Counted from the stretch's first letter, positions 36,066 through 46,268 are shown. The stretch is DNA of 64,000 nt from Methylobacterium terrae (GCF_003173755.1 NZ_CP029553.1:1288501-1352500); one strand, 5' to 3'. Numbers and translations: made by a program. Notes: generated by a model not told the origin, from the letters alone.

Positions 36066-36657
36066 CTCTACTGCATCACAGCGGCGACTTGGGCGAATTC
36101 GGTCCTGCGGCCATCCAGCCTCGGTGTCCAAGATGGCCGGACCTGTTTCCGAATATCCCTTCCCGGACCCAGCGTCGAAGTCGGTTTCTCGTCGGCCGGC
36201 GCGATGGCACCGATACCCCCGCCCGCCGTCCTCGCCCGGTCCCGCGGCCTCGCCAGCCTGCCGCCGGGCGTCGTCCCTTGCCGCGGTCTGCGCTCCGACG
36301 CGTGGCGCGAGACGCACGGGCGGCTCTGCGACTTCATTGACCGGTGAGGCGTCCGGGCGCACGAGACGGGATGGAACACGCCGGCGCCGTTCGAGGCGCA
36401 CACGCAAATCGGCACCTGTCACACCAACCATCACGGCGCCGCGGTCCTTCTCAACCGACGGGGATCTGCCATAATGACGTAGACGATCGGCTCCGGAGCC
36501 ATGGCGTTCCCCAACGAAAAATCGGGCGTGCTGCGGGGCGTGCGGAATGGGTTTTCGACGCTAGGGTGAGCAAGCGATCCACCCCGGAAGGTTTGGCCGT
36601 TTGCTCCATTTCCAGCCTCGGATTTGTGTTCGGATACCGCCGCTGGTGAAAGGCGAG
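36066..36657. other. Gene-poor 592-bp gap between tRNA-Lys and the MT-GT fusion
   Basis: No recognisable gene, tRNA or repeat. Open frames here have no family likeness and unconvincing composition. Base composition drifts from GC-rich near the tRNA to mixed after about 36,470, so a boundary of acquired DNA may lie within it. Confidence 0.5.
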
Positions 36658-38193
36658 ATGCCTCGCAGCGATCAGGAGGGTTACGTGTCAGATTTCGAAC
36701 TGCCAGATGATTATGTAACGCGAAAAGAAGAAATTTATTTTGACGATGTACCGCAAGCGCACAGTGATATCATCTATCAGCCCGAAGTATATGATTTTGC
36801 CGAGTTCCTCTTAAAGTCGACCAAAAGATCTAAAATCATCGATATCGGTTGCGGGAGTGGGCGCAAACTTTGCAGCGTTCAAGCAGAAAAGCGCATAGGC
36901 ATCGATTTTGGCCCCAACATCGCCGCATGCAAAGATTTACACGGCAACCAGGCGGAATGGCACGACGCCGACTTCACAGACGCCTCTTGTATCTCGCTGT
37001 CCGAGATGGCGGATTATGATTCAGTTGTCGTGTGTGCCGATGTTGTGGAGCATATCATCGATCCTGGCGTTCTGATTGCCCTATTGAAGGCCTGCTTCGA
37101 GCGTGGCGCAATCGTCGTTACGAGCACCCCCGACCGCATCAGGGTTCGGGGCGATGATCATCGCGGCCCGCCACCGAATCCAAGTCATATCAGAGAGTGG
37201 TCACTCGATGAGTACAAGCGCCTGCTCATCAAGCAAGGGCTCGTCCCGCTATTCGCCGGCTACACGATAAGCGACAACATCAACCGTCAGAATAAAACTA
37301 TCATTACGATTCACGATATTCGATTGCAGACAATCGAGAGGGCTTCCCCCGCGCAGCGTCCTCTTGCAATTATCGCGGCCTATAATGAGGCCGATGTTAT
37401 TGAAGAAGTGATTGCCGATTTCGTTTCTCACGGGTGCGATGTCCGCCTCATAGACAATTGGTCATCGGATGGAACCTGGGAGGCGATGCTACGCGTCCAG
37501 GGTCGCTTCCCGGGTGCGATCACCGCCGAGCGGTACCCTGCCGAGGGCCCAGAAGCCACGTGCGAGTGGCAGGCGATCCTTCGACGAAAAGCCGAGATTG
37601 CCGCGGAATTCCCGGGACGCTGGATCATCCACTCGGATGCAGACGAACTTCGACGCTGTCCTTTCGAAGGACGAACGCTTGCAGAAGGACTTTCGATTGC
37701 AGAGGATCTTGGATGTACGCGCGTAGATTTCAACGTTGTTAATTATCTGCCGACTGACGAGCGGGAGTATGAGTCTGGAACGCTTGAAAAACATTTCAAT
37801 TTTTATGAATATGAAACACGATCCGGGCATTTTCCTCAGAAGAACGCGTGGCTACAGGGTCAAAAGGCGGTCGACCTGGCCTCGACTGGGGGACATACCG
37901 CCGTTTTCCCCGGCGCCATAGATTTTTGCTACAGATTTTTAGTGAAGCATTACCCGATTCGATCCGAAAATCATGGTCGTCGCAAGATACTAACTGAACG
38001 TCAAGGAAGATGGTCGCTCAGAGAGCGGCAAGAGTTGGGATGGCATACACATCATGACAAATATGATGCCGATTCGCGTTTCACATTTGACCGATCGGCG
38101 CTCCTCAGTCATGAGGAATTTTGGGCCGACAACTTTCTTCTGCTAGTCTCCGATCTTGTCGAGCGCAGGGTCAAGGCAGGTCACAAGCCGTAA
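36658..38193 (+). CDS. Methyltransferase - family 2 glycosyltransferase fusion protein
   Basis: A 511-residue two-domain protein. Residues about 45-205 are a class I SAM methyltransferase: IIDIGCGSGRKL binds SAM, followed by RIGIDFG, CADVVEHIIDPG and VVTSTPDR. Residues about 230-500 are a GT-A glycosyltransferase: PLAIIAAYNEADVIEEVI, VRLIDNWSSDGTWE and the DxD-like HSDADELRRC, then GWHTHHDKYD near the end. It probably builds or modifies a methylated surface glycan. ATG 36658 is preceded by AAGG; upstream in-frame starts are less likely. Codon use is distinctly richer in A/T third positions than all neighbours, which indicates recent acquisition. It stands alone with gaps of 592 and 333 bp around it. 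Confidence 0.85.
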   Translation: MPRSDQEGYVSDFELPDDYVTRKEEIYFDDVPQAHSDIIYQPEVYDFAEFLLKSTKRSKIIDIGCGSGRKLCSVQAEKRIGIDFGPNIAACKDLHGNQAEWHDADFTDASCISLSEMADYDSVVVCADVVEHIIDPGVLIALLKACFERGAIVVTSTPDRIRVRGDDHRGPPPNPSHIREWSLDEYKRLLIKQGLVPLFAGYTISDNINRQNKTIITIHDIRLQTIERASPAQRPLAIIAAYNEADVIEEVIADFVSHGCDVRLIDNWSSDGTWEAMLRVQGRFPGAITAERYPAEGPEATCEWQAILRRKAEIAAEFPGRWIIHSDADELRRCPFEGRTLAEGLSIAEDLGCTRVDFNVVNYLPTDEREYESGTLEKHFNFYEYETRSGHFPQKNAWLQGQKAVDLASTGGHTAVFPGAIDFCYRFLVKHYPIRSENHGRRKILTERQGRWSLRERQELGWHTHHDKYDADSRFTFDRSALLSHEEFWADNFLLLVSDLVERRVKAGHKP

Positions 38194-38526
38194 CAGTGAG
38201 CGTCACAATCGGTCGTCGTCGGCGCGCTGGGTTGCGCCTGAGGCGATAACGACCGCCGGTTGGAGAGACCGGCTGGCGTAGGCACGAGAACGAGAAAGCC
38301 CCGCTCGGCGTTCGCCGGCGGGGCTGAAGGCGGATTCTCGCAGATCCAGCGAAATCTCCGGCCAAGGGGTCGGCGGCGCAGCGGGGCTCGGTCCGGTCAT
38401 CACCGGGCACTGGTCGTCGATGCGACTGGGAGCGTCGGCGCGATGCACATCGACGTCTCTCGCGTCTTCGTTGACGCTGCTCGCCGCCTATGCAAGGAGC
38501 CGTTGCCCAGATTTCCTGGAGGGGCA
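38194..38526. other. 333-bp gap with a strong stem-loop
   Basis: No convincing gene. AGCCCCGC (38297-38304) pairs with GCGGGGCT (38318-38325), and the inner GGCG/CGCC extends it. It may terminate transcription from the glycosyltransferase gene. Composition returns to the GC-rich chromosomal norm here, so the right boundary of the acquired segment is probably close to 38.2 kb. Confidence 0.5.
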
Positions 38527-39069
38527 ATGTCGGGGAATGATGCGCTCATGAAGGCCTTGGCTGATGTGAGCGAACGGAGAGCGGCGCTCGAGGTCGAGTA
38601 CGAGCGCATCGGGGCGGAGCTGGCCAAGCTCCGGCTCGCCGAGAACGCGCTCCGGGCGATCATCGAGGATACGCCGATCGAGGAGCTCGGCCTGTCGCTG
38701 CCGTCCTCGGGTGCGGCCTCCGGCCCGGACCGGGGCGAGCCGCGGGCGAGCGGGCGGCGCGGCCCGCGGGGGCCGCGGGCGAACTCGACCAAGGGGCGGC
38801 TGAAGGCGCTGATCGACGGGGCGGGGCCGCAGGGCCTGTCGCAGCCACAGATCCTGCGCGCCCTGCCGGATGCGGCGCCGGCGACCATCAACGCCTATCT
38901 CAGCGCCATGGTCACCGCCGGCGAGGCGCTGCAGGCTGGCAACTTCTACACCAAGGTCCGGACCCGGGACGACGAGGTCGAGTCCCCGAACGAGGCCGAC
39001 GACGAGATTGACGACGAGAACGCCTTCGACGGCGAGGCCGACGAGAACGGACCGCCCGGCAAGGCCTGA
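38527..39069 (+). CDS. Hypothetical protein with coiled coil, winged-helix-like domain and acidic tail
   Basis: A 180-residue protein not assignable to a family. Residues about 5-45 form a heptad-rich helix (ALADVSERRAALEVEYERIGAEL core). A basic, Gly/Arg-rich linker follows at about 65-95. Residues about 95-150 look like a small winged helix (KGRLKALIDGAGPQGLSQPQILRAL, then ATINAYLSAMVTAGEALQAGNFY, with the spacing of an HTH). The last 30 residues are strongly acidic. A DNA-binding role is a guess from this layout. GGAGGGG precedes the ATG at 38527. Confidence 0.6.
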   Translation: MSGNDALMKALADVSERRAALEVEYERIGAELAKLRLAENALRAIIEDTPIEELGLSLPSSGAASGPDRGEPRASGRRGPRGPRANSTKGRLKALIDGAGPQGLSQPQILRALPDAAPATINAYLSAMVTAGEALQAGNFYTKVRTRDDEVESPNEADDEIDDENAFDGEADENGPPGKA

Positions 39070-39324
39070 TCCGGCACGCCGCGTGCGCTCGCGCACCGGC
39101 CGGCGAGGAAGAAGCGCGCACATCCTGGCCACGCCCGGCCGGTTTCTCGTCGCGTCCCACCCGGGCGCGACGACTTGCCGGCCGAGGGCGGTGGCGGCCG
39201 GGGCCCGATCGGCCTAGGTGATCCGCCACCCTGTGAGTGCCTCTCACGCAATGCCCCGTCACGGCCCGCCGTCGGCCCGGGCGTGGCGCGGGCGACGCCC
39301 AAGCCCCAGGACGCCCGGGATCGG

Positions 39325-40247
<923 letters not shown>

Positions 40248-40251
<4 letters not shown>

Positions 40252-41009
40252 ACTGGCCCGCCGTCCGCGCCATCTACGGCTTCGAGATGCACCGCGCCTT
40301 CCGTACGCTGCTCCAGAGCATCGTCGCGCCGGTGATCTCGACCTCGCTCTACTTCGTGGTGTTCGGCGCCGCGATCGGCGGCCGGATCACCTCGGTCGAC
40401 GGCGTGCCCTACGGCGCCTTCATCGTGCCGGGGCTGATCATGCTGACGCTGCTCACCCAGAGCATCGCCAACGCCTCCTTCGGCATCTACTTCCCGCGCT
40501 TCTCCGGCACGATCTACGAGATCCTCTCGGCGCCGATCTCGGCGGTGGAGATCGTCGCCGGCTATGTCGGGGCGGCGGCGACCAAGTCGATCATGCTCGG
40601 GCTGATCATCCTGGCGACCTCGTCGCTGTTCGTGCCGCTGCGCATCGAGCACCCGTTCGTGATGGTGCTGTTCCTGGTGCTGACCGCCGTCACCTTCAGC
40701 CTGTTCGGCTTCGTGATCGGCCTGTGGGCGGACGGGTTCGAGAAGCTGCAGCTGGTGCCGCTCCTCATCGTCACCCCGCTGACCTTCTTAGGCGGCAGCT
40801 TCTACTCGATCGACATGCTGCCGCCCCTGTGGCGGGCGGTCAGCCTCGCCAACCCGGTGGTCTACCTGATCAGCGGCTTCCGCTGGAGCTTCTACGGCCA
40901 TTCCGACGTCAACCCGGCGGTGAGCCTCGGCATGGCGTTCGTGTTCCTGATCGCCTGCCTGGCGGCGGTGGCGTGGATCTTCCGCACCGGGTACCGTCTC
41001 AAGAGCTGA
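40248..41009 (+). CDS. ABC-2 type exporter permease
   Basis: A 253-residue membrane subunit with six helices, of the NodJ/DrrB/YadH type ([51 protein letters not shown], then [24 protein letters not shown], a hallmark between helices 4 and 5, and [16 protein letters not shown]). It forms the transport channel with the upstream ATPase, with which it overlaps by four bases. A long stem-loop follows 106 bp downstream. Confidence 0.93.
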
Positions 41010-41114
41010 GCGGGCGCGCGGACCAATCCCGAATACCCCCTCTGCCCTGGCCGCGGGGCTCGCCCGACGATTCGGGCGGGCGCCCGGTCGATCGTCCGTG
41101 CAAGATCTCGCACC

Positions 41115-41153
41115 GGATCAGCGTCCGATCGCCTCGCGATCGGACGCTGATCC
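41115..41153. terminator. Perfect 17-bp stem-loop after the ABC-2 operon
   Basis: GGATCAGCGTCCGATCG (41115-41131) and its exact complement (41137-41153) flank a CCTCG loop. It lies between the permease and the amidase and has no clear T-run (CGGGTCTTTG follows), so it is either an imperfect terminator or a palindromic repeat. Confidence 0.55.
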
Positions 41154-41285
41154 CGGGTCTTTGATTGTGCCGCATCGTCCGACGAACCGGTATCCGCCTC
41201 GTCGGGCGATGCTCTGGGGCGACGTCGTCGGAACGGGTCTCGATGAGATCCGCCGGGAAGCGGCGCGCCGTGAGGAGTGCCCATC

Positions 41286-42671
41286 GTGACCGATCCCGTC
41301 GACCTGCCCGCCCACGCTCTCGCCCGCGCCATCGCGACCCGCGCGCTCTCGCCGGTCGAGGCCGTGGAGGCGCATCTCGCCCGCATCGCCCGGCTCGACC
41401 CGACGCTGCGGGCCTTCGTCGAGGTCTATGCCGACGACGCCCGTCTCGCCGCGGAGGGCGCCGACCGGATGATCCGCGCCGGGCACGCCGTCGGCCCGCT
41501 GCACGGCGTGCCGGTGGCGCTCAAGGACCTGATCGACCTCGAGGGCCGGGTCACCACCGGCGGCTCGGCGCATTTCCGCGAACGGCGCGCCACCGAGACC
41601 GCCACCATCGCCCGGCGGATGCTGGCGCAGGGCATGATCGTGCTGGGCAAGACCCACACGGTCGAGTTCGCCTATGGCGGCTGGGGCACCAACCAGCACA
41701 TGGGCACGCCGCTGAACCCCTGGGACCTCGCGACGCCGCGCACGCCCGGCGGCTCCTCGAGCGGCTCGGGCGTCGCGGTGGCGGCCCGGATGGCGCCCTG
41801 GGCGATCGGCACCGATACCGGCGGCTCGGTGCGGCTGCCGGCCTCGTTCTGCGGGCTCACCGGCCTCAAGGTCACGGTCGGCCGCGTCAGCACCGCCGGC
41901 ATCGTCCCCTTGAGCACCACCCTCGACACGCCGGGGCCGATGGCGCGCAACGTCGAGGACGTGGCGCTCCTCTACACGATCCTGTCGGGGGCCGACCCGC
42001 GCGATCCCAACACGCGGGGCATCACGCCGGAGGATCCGATGCCGGTGCTGCACCGCGGGGTGCGGGGCCTTCGCCTCGCCCGGATGCCGGCGTCGGAGCG
42101 GGAGGGCGTCTCGTCCGAGATGCTCGCCGCCTACGACGCCTCGCTCGATCAGCTCGCCCGGCTCGGCGCCGAGATCGTCGCGGTCGACCTGCCGTTCCGC
42201 TTCGTCGACCTCGTCACCGCCTCGGCGATCGTGACGGCGGAATGCTACTTCCACAACGGCGCCCTGTCCGAGGACCGGGCCCTGCCGCTCGACGAGGACG
42301 TCCGCTTGCGCACGCTCGCCGGCGCCGGGGTGAGCGCGCAGGACTACCTGCGCACCCGCCGGATGCAGCAGGAGATGAAGGCGGCCTACGCCCGGGCGAT
42401 GGACGGGATCGACGCGATCCTGACCCCGACCACCGAGACGGCGGCGATCCCCCTCGAGGCGGTCGACCAGGGCGTGCTGCCCTCGCGCTTCACCCGCTTC
42501 GGCAACCTGCTCGAGCTCTGCGCCCTGGCGCTGCCGAACGGGTTCACGGCCGACGGGCTGCCGCTCTCGCTCCAGATCGTCTGCCGCGGCTACGACGAGG
42601 CGACGGCGCTCCGCATCGGGCAGGCGTATCAGGGGGCGACCGAGTGGCACCTGCGGGCGCCCTCACTCTGA
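41286..42671 (+). CDS. Amidase (amidase-signature family)
   Basis: A 461-residue amidase-signature hydrolase with the complete catalytic triad: Lys80 in VALKDLID, cis-Ser157 in GGSSSGSG and nucleophile Ser181 in DTGGSVRLPA. It hydrolyses an amide bond of an unknown small substrate. The first helical region contains ALSPVEAVEAHLARI, usual for this family. Two GTG starts are possible, 41277 and 41286; the latter has a better-spaced GAGGA. It lies alone between the ABC-2 exporter and a convergent esterase, with no GatB/GatC partners, so it is not a tRNA amidotransferase. Confidence 0.9.
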   Translation: MTDPVDLPAHALARAIATRALSPVEAVEAHLARIARLDPTLRAFVEVYADDARLAAEGADRMIRAGHAVGPLHGVPVALKDLIDLEGRVTTGGSAHFRERRATETATIARRMLAQGMIVLGKTHTVEFAYGGWGTNQHMGTPLNPWDLATPRTPGGSSSGSGVAVAARMAPWAIGTDTGGSVRLPASFCGLTGLKVTVGRVSTAGIVPLSTTLDTPGPMARNVEDVALLYTILSGADPRDPNTRGITPEDPMPVLHRGVRGLRLARMPASEREGVSSEMLAAYDASLDQLARLGAEIVAVDLPFRFVDLVTASAIVTAECYFHNGALSEDRALPLDEDVRLRTLAGAGVSAQDYLRTRRMQQEMKAAYARAMDGIDAILTPTTETAAIPLEAVDQGVLPSRFTRFGNLLELCALALPNGFTADGLPLSLQIVCRGYDEATALRIGQAYQGATEWHLRAPSL

Positions 42672-42724
42672 ACGCCGCTCGACATTCGGCGCCGATCGAA
42701 CGCGCTGCCTGCTGATATCCACCC

Positions 42725-42764
42725 CGACATCCCGGGGCTCGCCGGAGGCGAGAACCCGGGATCC
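42725..42764. repeat. Dispersed intergenic stem-loop repeat, copy 3
   Basis: CGACATCCCGGGGCTCGCC ... GGCGAGAACCCGGGATCC: nearly the reverse complement of the copy at 22567-22606. It lies in the 307-bp gap (42672-42978) between convergent genes, which holds no coding sequence. Confidence 0.6.
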
Positions 42765-42830
42765 ACGACCGCTGGCGTTGCCTGACGAAGTCGAACGCTC
42801 GTCGCTTCGTCCTGGACCGTCGGCGATTAT

Positions 42831-42866
42831 GGATCCGGAGTTCCGCTGCGCGGACCCAGGATGACG
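42831..42866. repeat. Dispersed intergenic stem-loop repeat, copy 4
   Basis: GGATCCGGAGTTCCGCTGCG followed by CGGACCCAGGATGACG. It shares the CCGCTGCGCGG centre and CCAGGATGACG end with the copy at 3703-3738, in the same gap as copy 3. Confidence 0.55.
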
Positions 42867-42917
42867 ATGGAGGATCGATGCTCCATCTCCGCGAACCTCA
42901 CGGGTGATCCAGAAGCA

Positions 42918-42952
42918 TTGCGCCCCCGGACGGGATCCGTCCGGGGGCGCAA
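42918..42952. terminator. Stem-loop between convergent amidase and esterase genes
   Basis: A 14-bp perfect stem (TTGCGCCCCCGGAC / GTCCGGGGGCGCAA) with a 7-nt loop, 27 bp beyond the esterase stop. There is no T-run on either strand, but its strength and position suit a shared transcription end. Confidence 0.6.
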
Positions 42953-42978
42953 ACTCTTCGTCGGAAGCCGAAGGCCGC

Positions 42979-43806
42979 TCAGCCCCGGCGCAGGGCCGCC
43001 GCGTCCGGAAGCGGCTGGCGCTTGGCCCGGGCGACCGCCTGGAGCGGATCGGGCCGGGGGGTCACGGCGTCGAGGATGTCGCGGCCGAGCGCCTCGGCGA
43101 GGCAGGCATAGCCCTGGTCGCCCATGTGGAACCGGTCCGGCGACAGCATGCCGGCGAGCAGGGCCGGATCCTGCCGGTTCCAGCCCTTCATCAGGGCGTA
43201 GCGCGAGAAGACCGGCACCTCGGCGCTCGTCGCCACCGAAGCGACGAGGCCGACGAAGCGCTCGTAGCGGGCGTGGTCGGGGATCGCCGGGTAGTATTGC
43301 TGGTCGAGGATGATCAGGTCGCTGCCGGCGGCGCGCACCAGGGCCACGCCCTGCTCGAGCCGGCGCCGGAAGGCGGCCTCGTCGCCGCCGGTGATCGCGT
43401 CGTTGGTGCCGACCTGCCAGATCACCAGCTCGGGCTTCACCGGCTGCTTCAGGGCCTCGGCGAGGCGCGCCAGCGTCTGGTCCGCGGTCTCGCCGCCGAT
43501 GCCCGCATTGGTGACGCCGATCGGGGTGCCGCGCCAGGCCACCCGCAGGGCCTGCTCCAGCAGGTGGGGATAGGTCCGGTCCGGCGCGGTGGCGCCGATG
43601 CCCTCGGTCGAGGACGAGCCGATGGCGAGCACCCGCACCGGCTCGCGCCGCGCCACGTGGGCCTCGGTCAGGCCGAGGCTCATCCGCTCCGCCGCCGGCG
43701 GCAGCGGGGCCGGGCACGCCGCCGCCGGGAGCGCCGCGACGAGGTGACCGGCGACGACGGCCGCCGACAGGCAGGCCAGCCGGCCCAAGCGAAACCGGAA
43801 GGTCAT
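42979..43806 (-). CDS. Exported SGNH/GDSL-type esterase
   Basis: A 275-residue secreted hydrolase. The signal peptide (FRLGRLACLSAAVVAGHLVAALPAAA, short core LACLSAAVVAGHLVAAL) supports the start at 43806. SGNH blocks appear in order: I with nucleophile Ser in LAIGSSSTEG, II with Gly in NAGIGGETAD, III with Asn in WQVGTNDA, and V with Asp/His in SPDRFHMGDQGY. This is the TesA/arylesterase-like group, acting on acyl esters in the periplasm. A second in-frame start at 43866 would add 20 residues before the signal and is unlikely. Confidence 0.85.
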   Translation of the reverse strand: MTFRFRLGRLACLSAAVVAGHLVAALPAAACPAPLPPAAERMSLGLTEAHVARREPVRVLAIGSSSTEGIGATAPDRTYPHLLEQALRVAWRGTPIGVTNAGIGGETADQTLARLAEALKQPVKPELVIWQVGTNDAITGGDEAAFRRRLEQGVALVRAAGSDLIILDQQYYPAIPDHARYERFVGLVASVATSAEVPVFSRYALMKGWNRQDPALLAGMLSPDRFHMGDQGYACLAEALGRDILDAVTPRPDPLQAVARAKRQPLPDAAALRRG

Positions 43807-44018
43807 GGCGTTTCCCGAGAGGGGCAGGAGGACGGAGCGATTCGTTCCGCATCTGTCGGGTAACATGCGCGTTACCGGCGATCCAGCCGAAAATGAAGCT
43901 GAGCCAAGACGAGCCCCAGGGCTCTGCTCAGGTAGTCAGCGAAACCGGAGACGATCGCGGAAAACTGCTCAGGTTCGGCTCACCGGCGATTAAGCTTGAG
44001 CACGGGTTGCCGGTGCGG

Positions 44019-44744
44019 TCACGCCGCCTCGGCGCCGAGCTTCTCCTTGCGCGAGGCGTTGGCCTTCTGCAGCGTCCGGACGGGATCGCCGAAATGACGC
44101 TCCAGCTCGGCCACGGCCGGATCGACCGCGCCGCGCTCGATCAGGTCGACGAGGAGCTGGTGCTCGTCGATGAGCGCCGCGTTCTCGCGGTAGCCGCCCA
44201 TCAGCATCTGCAGGCACAGCCGGGTCTCGGCCTGGAGCGTGGCGAAGCTGCGGGTCAGCCGCTCGCTGCCGGCCTCGTCGACGATGCGGCGGTGGAACTG
44301 CATGTCGAGGTCGGCGACCTGCGCCCAGTCCTTGCGCCGCACCGCGGCCTTCATCTGGCGCACGATGCCCGCGAGGTCGCGCACCACGCCGCCGCGCTCG
44401 GGGACCTCGAGGATGCGGCGCATCGCGACGAGTTCGAGGGAGCGGCGCACGAAGTAGATGTCGATCAGGTCGGAGGGGGCGAGCTCGGGCACGAACACGC
44501 CGCGATGCGGCTCGCTGCGCAGCAGGCCCTCCTGGATCAGGCGCTGCAACGCCTCGCGCACCGGCCCGCGGCTGACCCCGAAGGTCGAGGCCAGCTCCAT
44601 CTCGTTGAGCTGCGAGCCGAGCGGGTAGGTGCCGTCGAGGATCGAGGCGCGGATCTGCTCGGCGATCTGGCCGGACAGGGTGGTGCGGGGCAGGCGCCTG
44701 GCCGCCGGGGCGGGCTTCGCGTTCGTGTCGTTCCGGCTCGCCAT
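44019..44744 (-). CDS. GntR family regulator, FCD (FadR) subfamily
   Basis: A 241-residue regulator. The N-terminal winged helix (residues about 20-90) contains LNEMELASTFGVSRGPVREALQRLIQEGLL. The all-helical FCD domain from about 95 on carries the metal/ligand residues in DLDMQFHRRIVDEAG and GYRENAALIDEHQLLVDLI. It lies 36 bp downstream of the amine-oxidase-like gene on the same strand and so is probably co-transcribed with it. An ATTGT-CA-ACAAT site upstream of that gene (46136) is the candidate operator. The effector would be the oxidase's substrate or a related carboxylate or amine. Confidence 0.9.
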   Translation of the reverse strand: MASRNDTNAKPAPAARRLPRTTLSGQIAEQIRASILDGTYPLGSQLNEMELASTFGVSRGPVREALQRLIQEGLLRSEPHRGVFVPELAPSDLIDIYFVRRSLELVAMRRILEVPERGGVVRDLAGIVRQMKAAVRRKDWAQVADLDMQFHRRIVDEAGSERLTRSFATLQAETRLCLQMLMGGYRENAALIDEHQLLVDLIERGAVDPAVAELERHFGDPVRTLQKANASRKEKLGAEAA

Positions 44745-44780
44745 GTCGCTCAGGTCCCGCTCATGGGTCGGACACCAGTC

Positions 44781-46058
44781 CTAGTGCAGGACGTCCTGCA
44801 GACGATAATACGCGCCGACGAAGGGAAGGAACCAGGGCGGGCCGAAATGCCCGGGGATGGCCTTCCAGTCCCAGCCCGCGAAGGGATTGCGCTCGCTGCG
44901 CCCCTCCAGCACGTCGGCCATCACCTGCCCCATATGGGTCGCCATCTGGGTGCCGTGGCCGCTATAGCCCATCGAGTAGTACAGCCCGTCGCGGATGCCG
45001 GCCCGCGGCAGGCGGTCGGCGGTCATGTCGACGACGCCGCCCCAGCAATAGTCGATCCGCGCGCGGGCGAGTTCCGGAAACACCTCGTCGAGGGCGCGGC
45101 GCAGCACGCGGCCGCTCTTCTCGTCCGAGAGCGGGTTCGACACCGCGAACCGGGCCCGGCCGCCGAACAGGAGCCGGTCGTCGGGCGTGACCCGGAAATA
45201 GCAGCCGACATTCTTCGAGTTGGTCGCCATGCGGCGGGTCGGCATCAGCCGGTCGAGCACGGCGTGCGGCAGCGGCTCGGTGACGATCACGAACGAGCCG
45301 ACCGGCACGATGCGGCGGCGGAACCAGCCGAGCGGCCCGACCATCGAGGCGCCGGTCGCCATCAGCACCTGGTCGGCGGTCAGCGTGCCGCGGGCGGTGG
45401 CGACCTCGTGGGCGGTGCCCTCGAGCCGGCGCAGGCCGGTGACCGGCGCGTTCTCGAACACCGCGGCGCCGTGGCCGGCGGCCGCCCGGGCGAGCCCGCG
45501 GGCGAACTTGCCGACATGCAGGCCGCCGCTCTTGGCGTAGACGAGGCCGCCGTGGAACGCGTCCGATCCGACCTCGCGCCGGATCTCGGCGGCGTTGACG
45601 AGCCGGGTGTCCGGATCGGCCCGGCGCGAGACCGCCTCGTGGGTGCGCTGGAGCTTGTCGTAGTGCTCGGGCTTCGCCGCCAGCTTGATCTTGCCGGTGC
45701 GGCGGAAGTCGCAGTCGATGGCCTCCTCGCGGACCAGCCGCTCGACGCTGTCCACCGCCGCGTCGTAGGCGTGATAGAGCGCCGCCGCCCGCTCCTCGCC
45801 GAACCGGCCGACGATGGCGCGATAATCCGAGGCGAAGCCGTTGTTGCACTGGCCGCCGTTGCGGCCGGACGCGGCGCTGCCGACGGTCGCGGCCTCCAGC
45901 ACCGCCACCTTCGCGCCGCGCTTCGACAGGGCCAGGGCCGCCGACAGGCCGGTGAAGCCGCCCCCCACCACCGCGACGTCGAACCGCCCCTCCGCCGGGC
46001 CGGGGCTGCCGGCCGTGAAGGGCGGCGCGGTCTCGAGCCAGTAGGATGCGAGCTTCAT
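44781..46058 (-). CDS. FAD-dependent amine oxidase (DAO family, PuuB-like)
   Basis: A 425-residue DAO-type flavoprotein resembling gamma-glutamylputrescine oxidase PuuB. The N-terminal YWLETAPPF precedes the FAD dinucleotide motif FDVAVVGGGFTGLSAALAL. GSAASGRNGGQCNNGF, the usual GRNGGQ flavin contact, follows. VMATGAS, GSFVIVTEPLP and YSMGYSGHGTQMATHMG at the C-terminal FAD site complete it. It oxidises a secondary or primary amine with release of ammonium or an aldehyde; the substrate is not certain. No other puu genes are adjacent; the GntR regulator follows in the same transcript. Confidence 0.88.
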   Translation of the reverse strand: MKLASYWLETAPPFTAGSPGPAEGRFDVAVVGGGFTGLSAALALSKRGAKVAVLEAATVGSAASGRNGGQCNNGFASDYRAIVGRFGEERAAALYHAYDAAVDSVERLVREEAIDCDFRRTGKIKLAAKPEHYDKLQRTHEAVSRRADPDTRLVNAAEIRREVGSDAFHGGLVYAKSGGLHVGKFARGLARAAAGHGAAVFENAPVTGLRRLEGTAHEVATARGTLTADQVLMATGASMVGPLGWFRRRIVPVGSFVIVTEPLPHAVLDRLMPTRRMATNSKNVGCYFRVTPDDRLLFGGRARFAVSNPLSDEKSGRVLRRALDEVFPELARARIDYCWGGVVDMTADRLPRAGIRDGLYYSMGYSGHGTQMATHMGQVMADVLEGRSERNPFAGWDWKAIPGHFGPPWFLPFVGAYYRLQDVLH

Positions 46059-46135
46059 CGGTGACGACCCGTGACGGATGGCGGGGCCCGAGGGACGGCC
46101 CCGTGGCGATGCGCCATCATCGTTCTTATCGTAGG

Positions 46136-46147
46136 ATTGTCAACAAT
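46136..46147. promoter_or_regulatory. GntR-type operator candidate upstream of the amine oxidase
   Basis: ATTGTCAACAAT: 5-bp arms around CA, fitting the TnGTnnnACnA pattern of FadR-subfamily GntR proteins. It lies 78 bp upstream of the oxidase start in an A+T-richer patch, the likely promoter of the oxidase-gntR operon. Confidence 0.55.
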
Positions 46148-46268
46148 GATGCGATCGCGAACGGCACGGTGTCGTCTCTCCCCGTGGCCGGCAGGGCTGT
46201 CCGGGGAAAGGGCGACCTTCGACGTCACGGCCGATATATTCGATCTCGAACGAGCCGGCCCGCCGCCC

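Noticed and set aside
35990..39100. Possible att duplication of the tRNA-Lys 3' end bounding an island
   Set aside because: I looked for a second copy of the T-arm/acceptor sequence downstream and found none, and there is no integrase gene; the island idea rests on composition only.
43922..43976. CTGCTCAGGT repeated upstream of the esterase
   Set aside because: Two short imperfectly placed copies; chance cannot be excluded.
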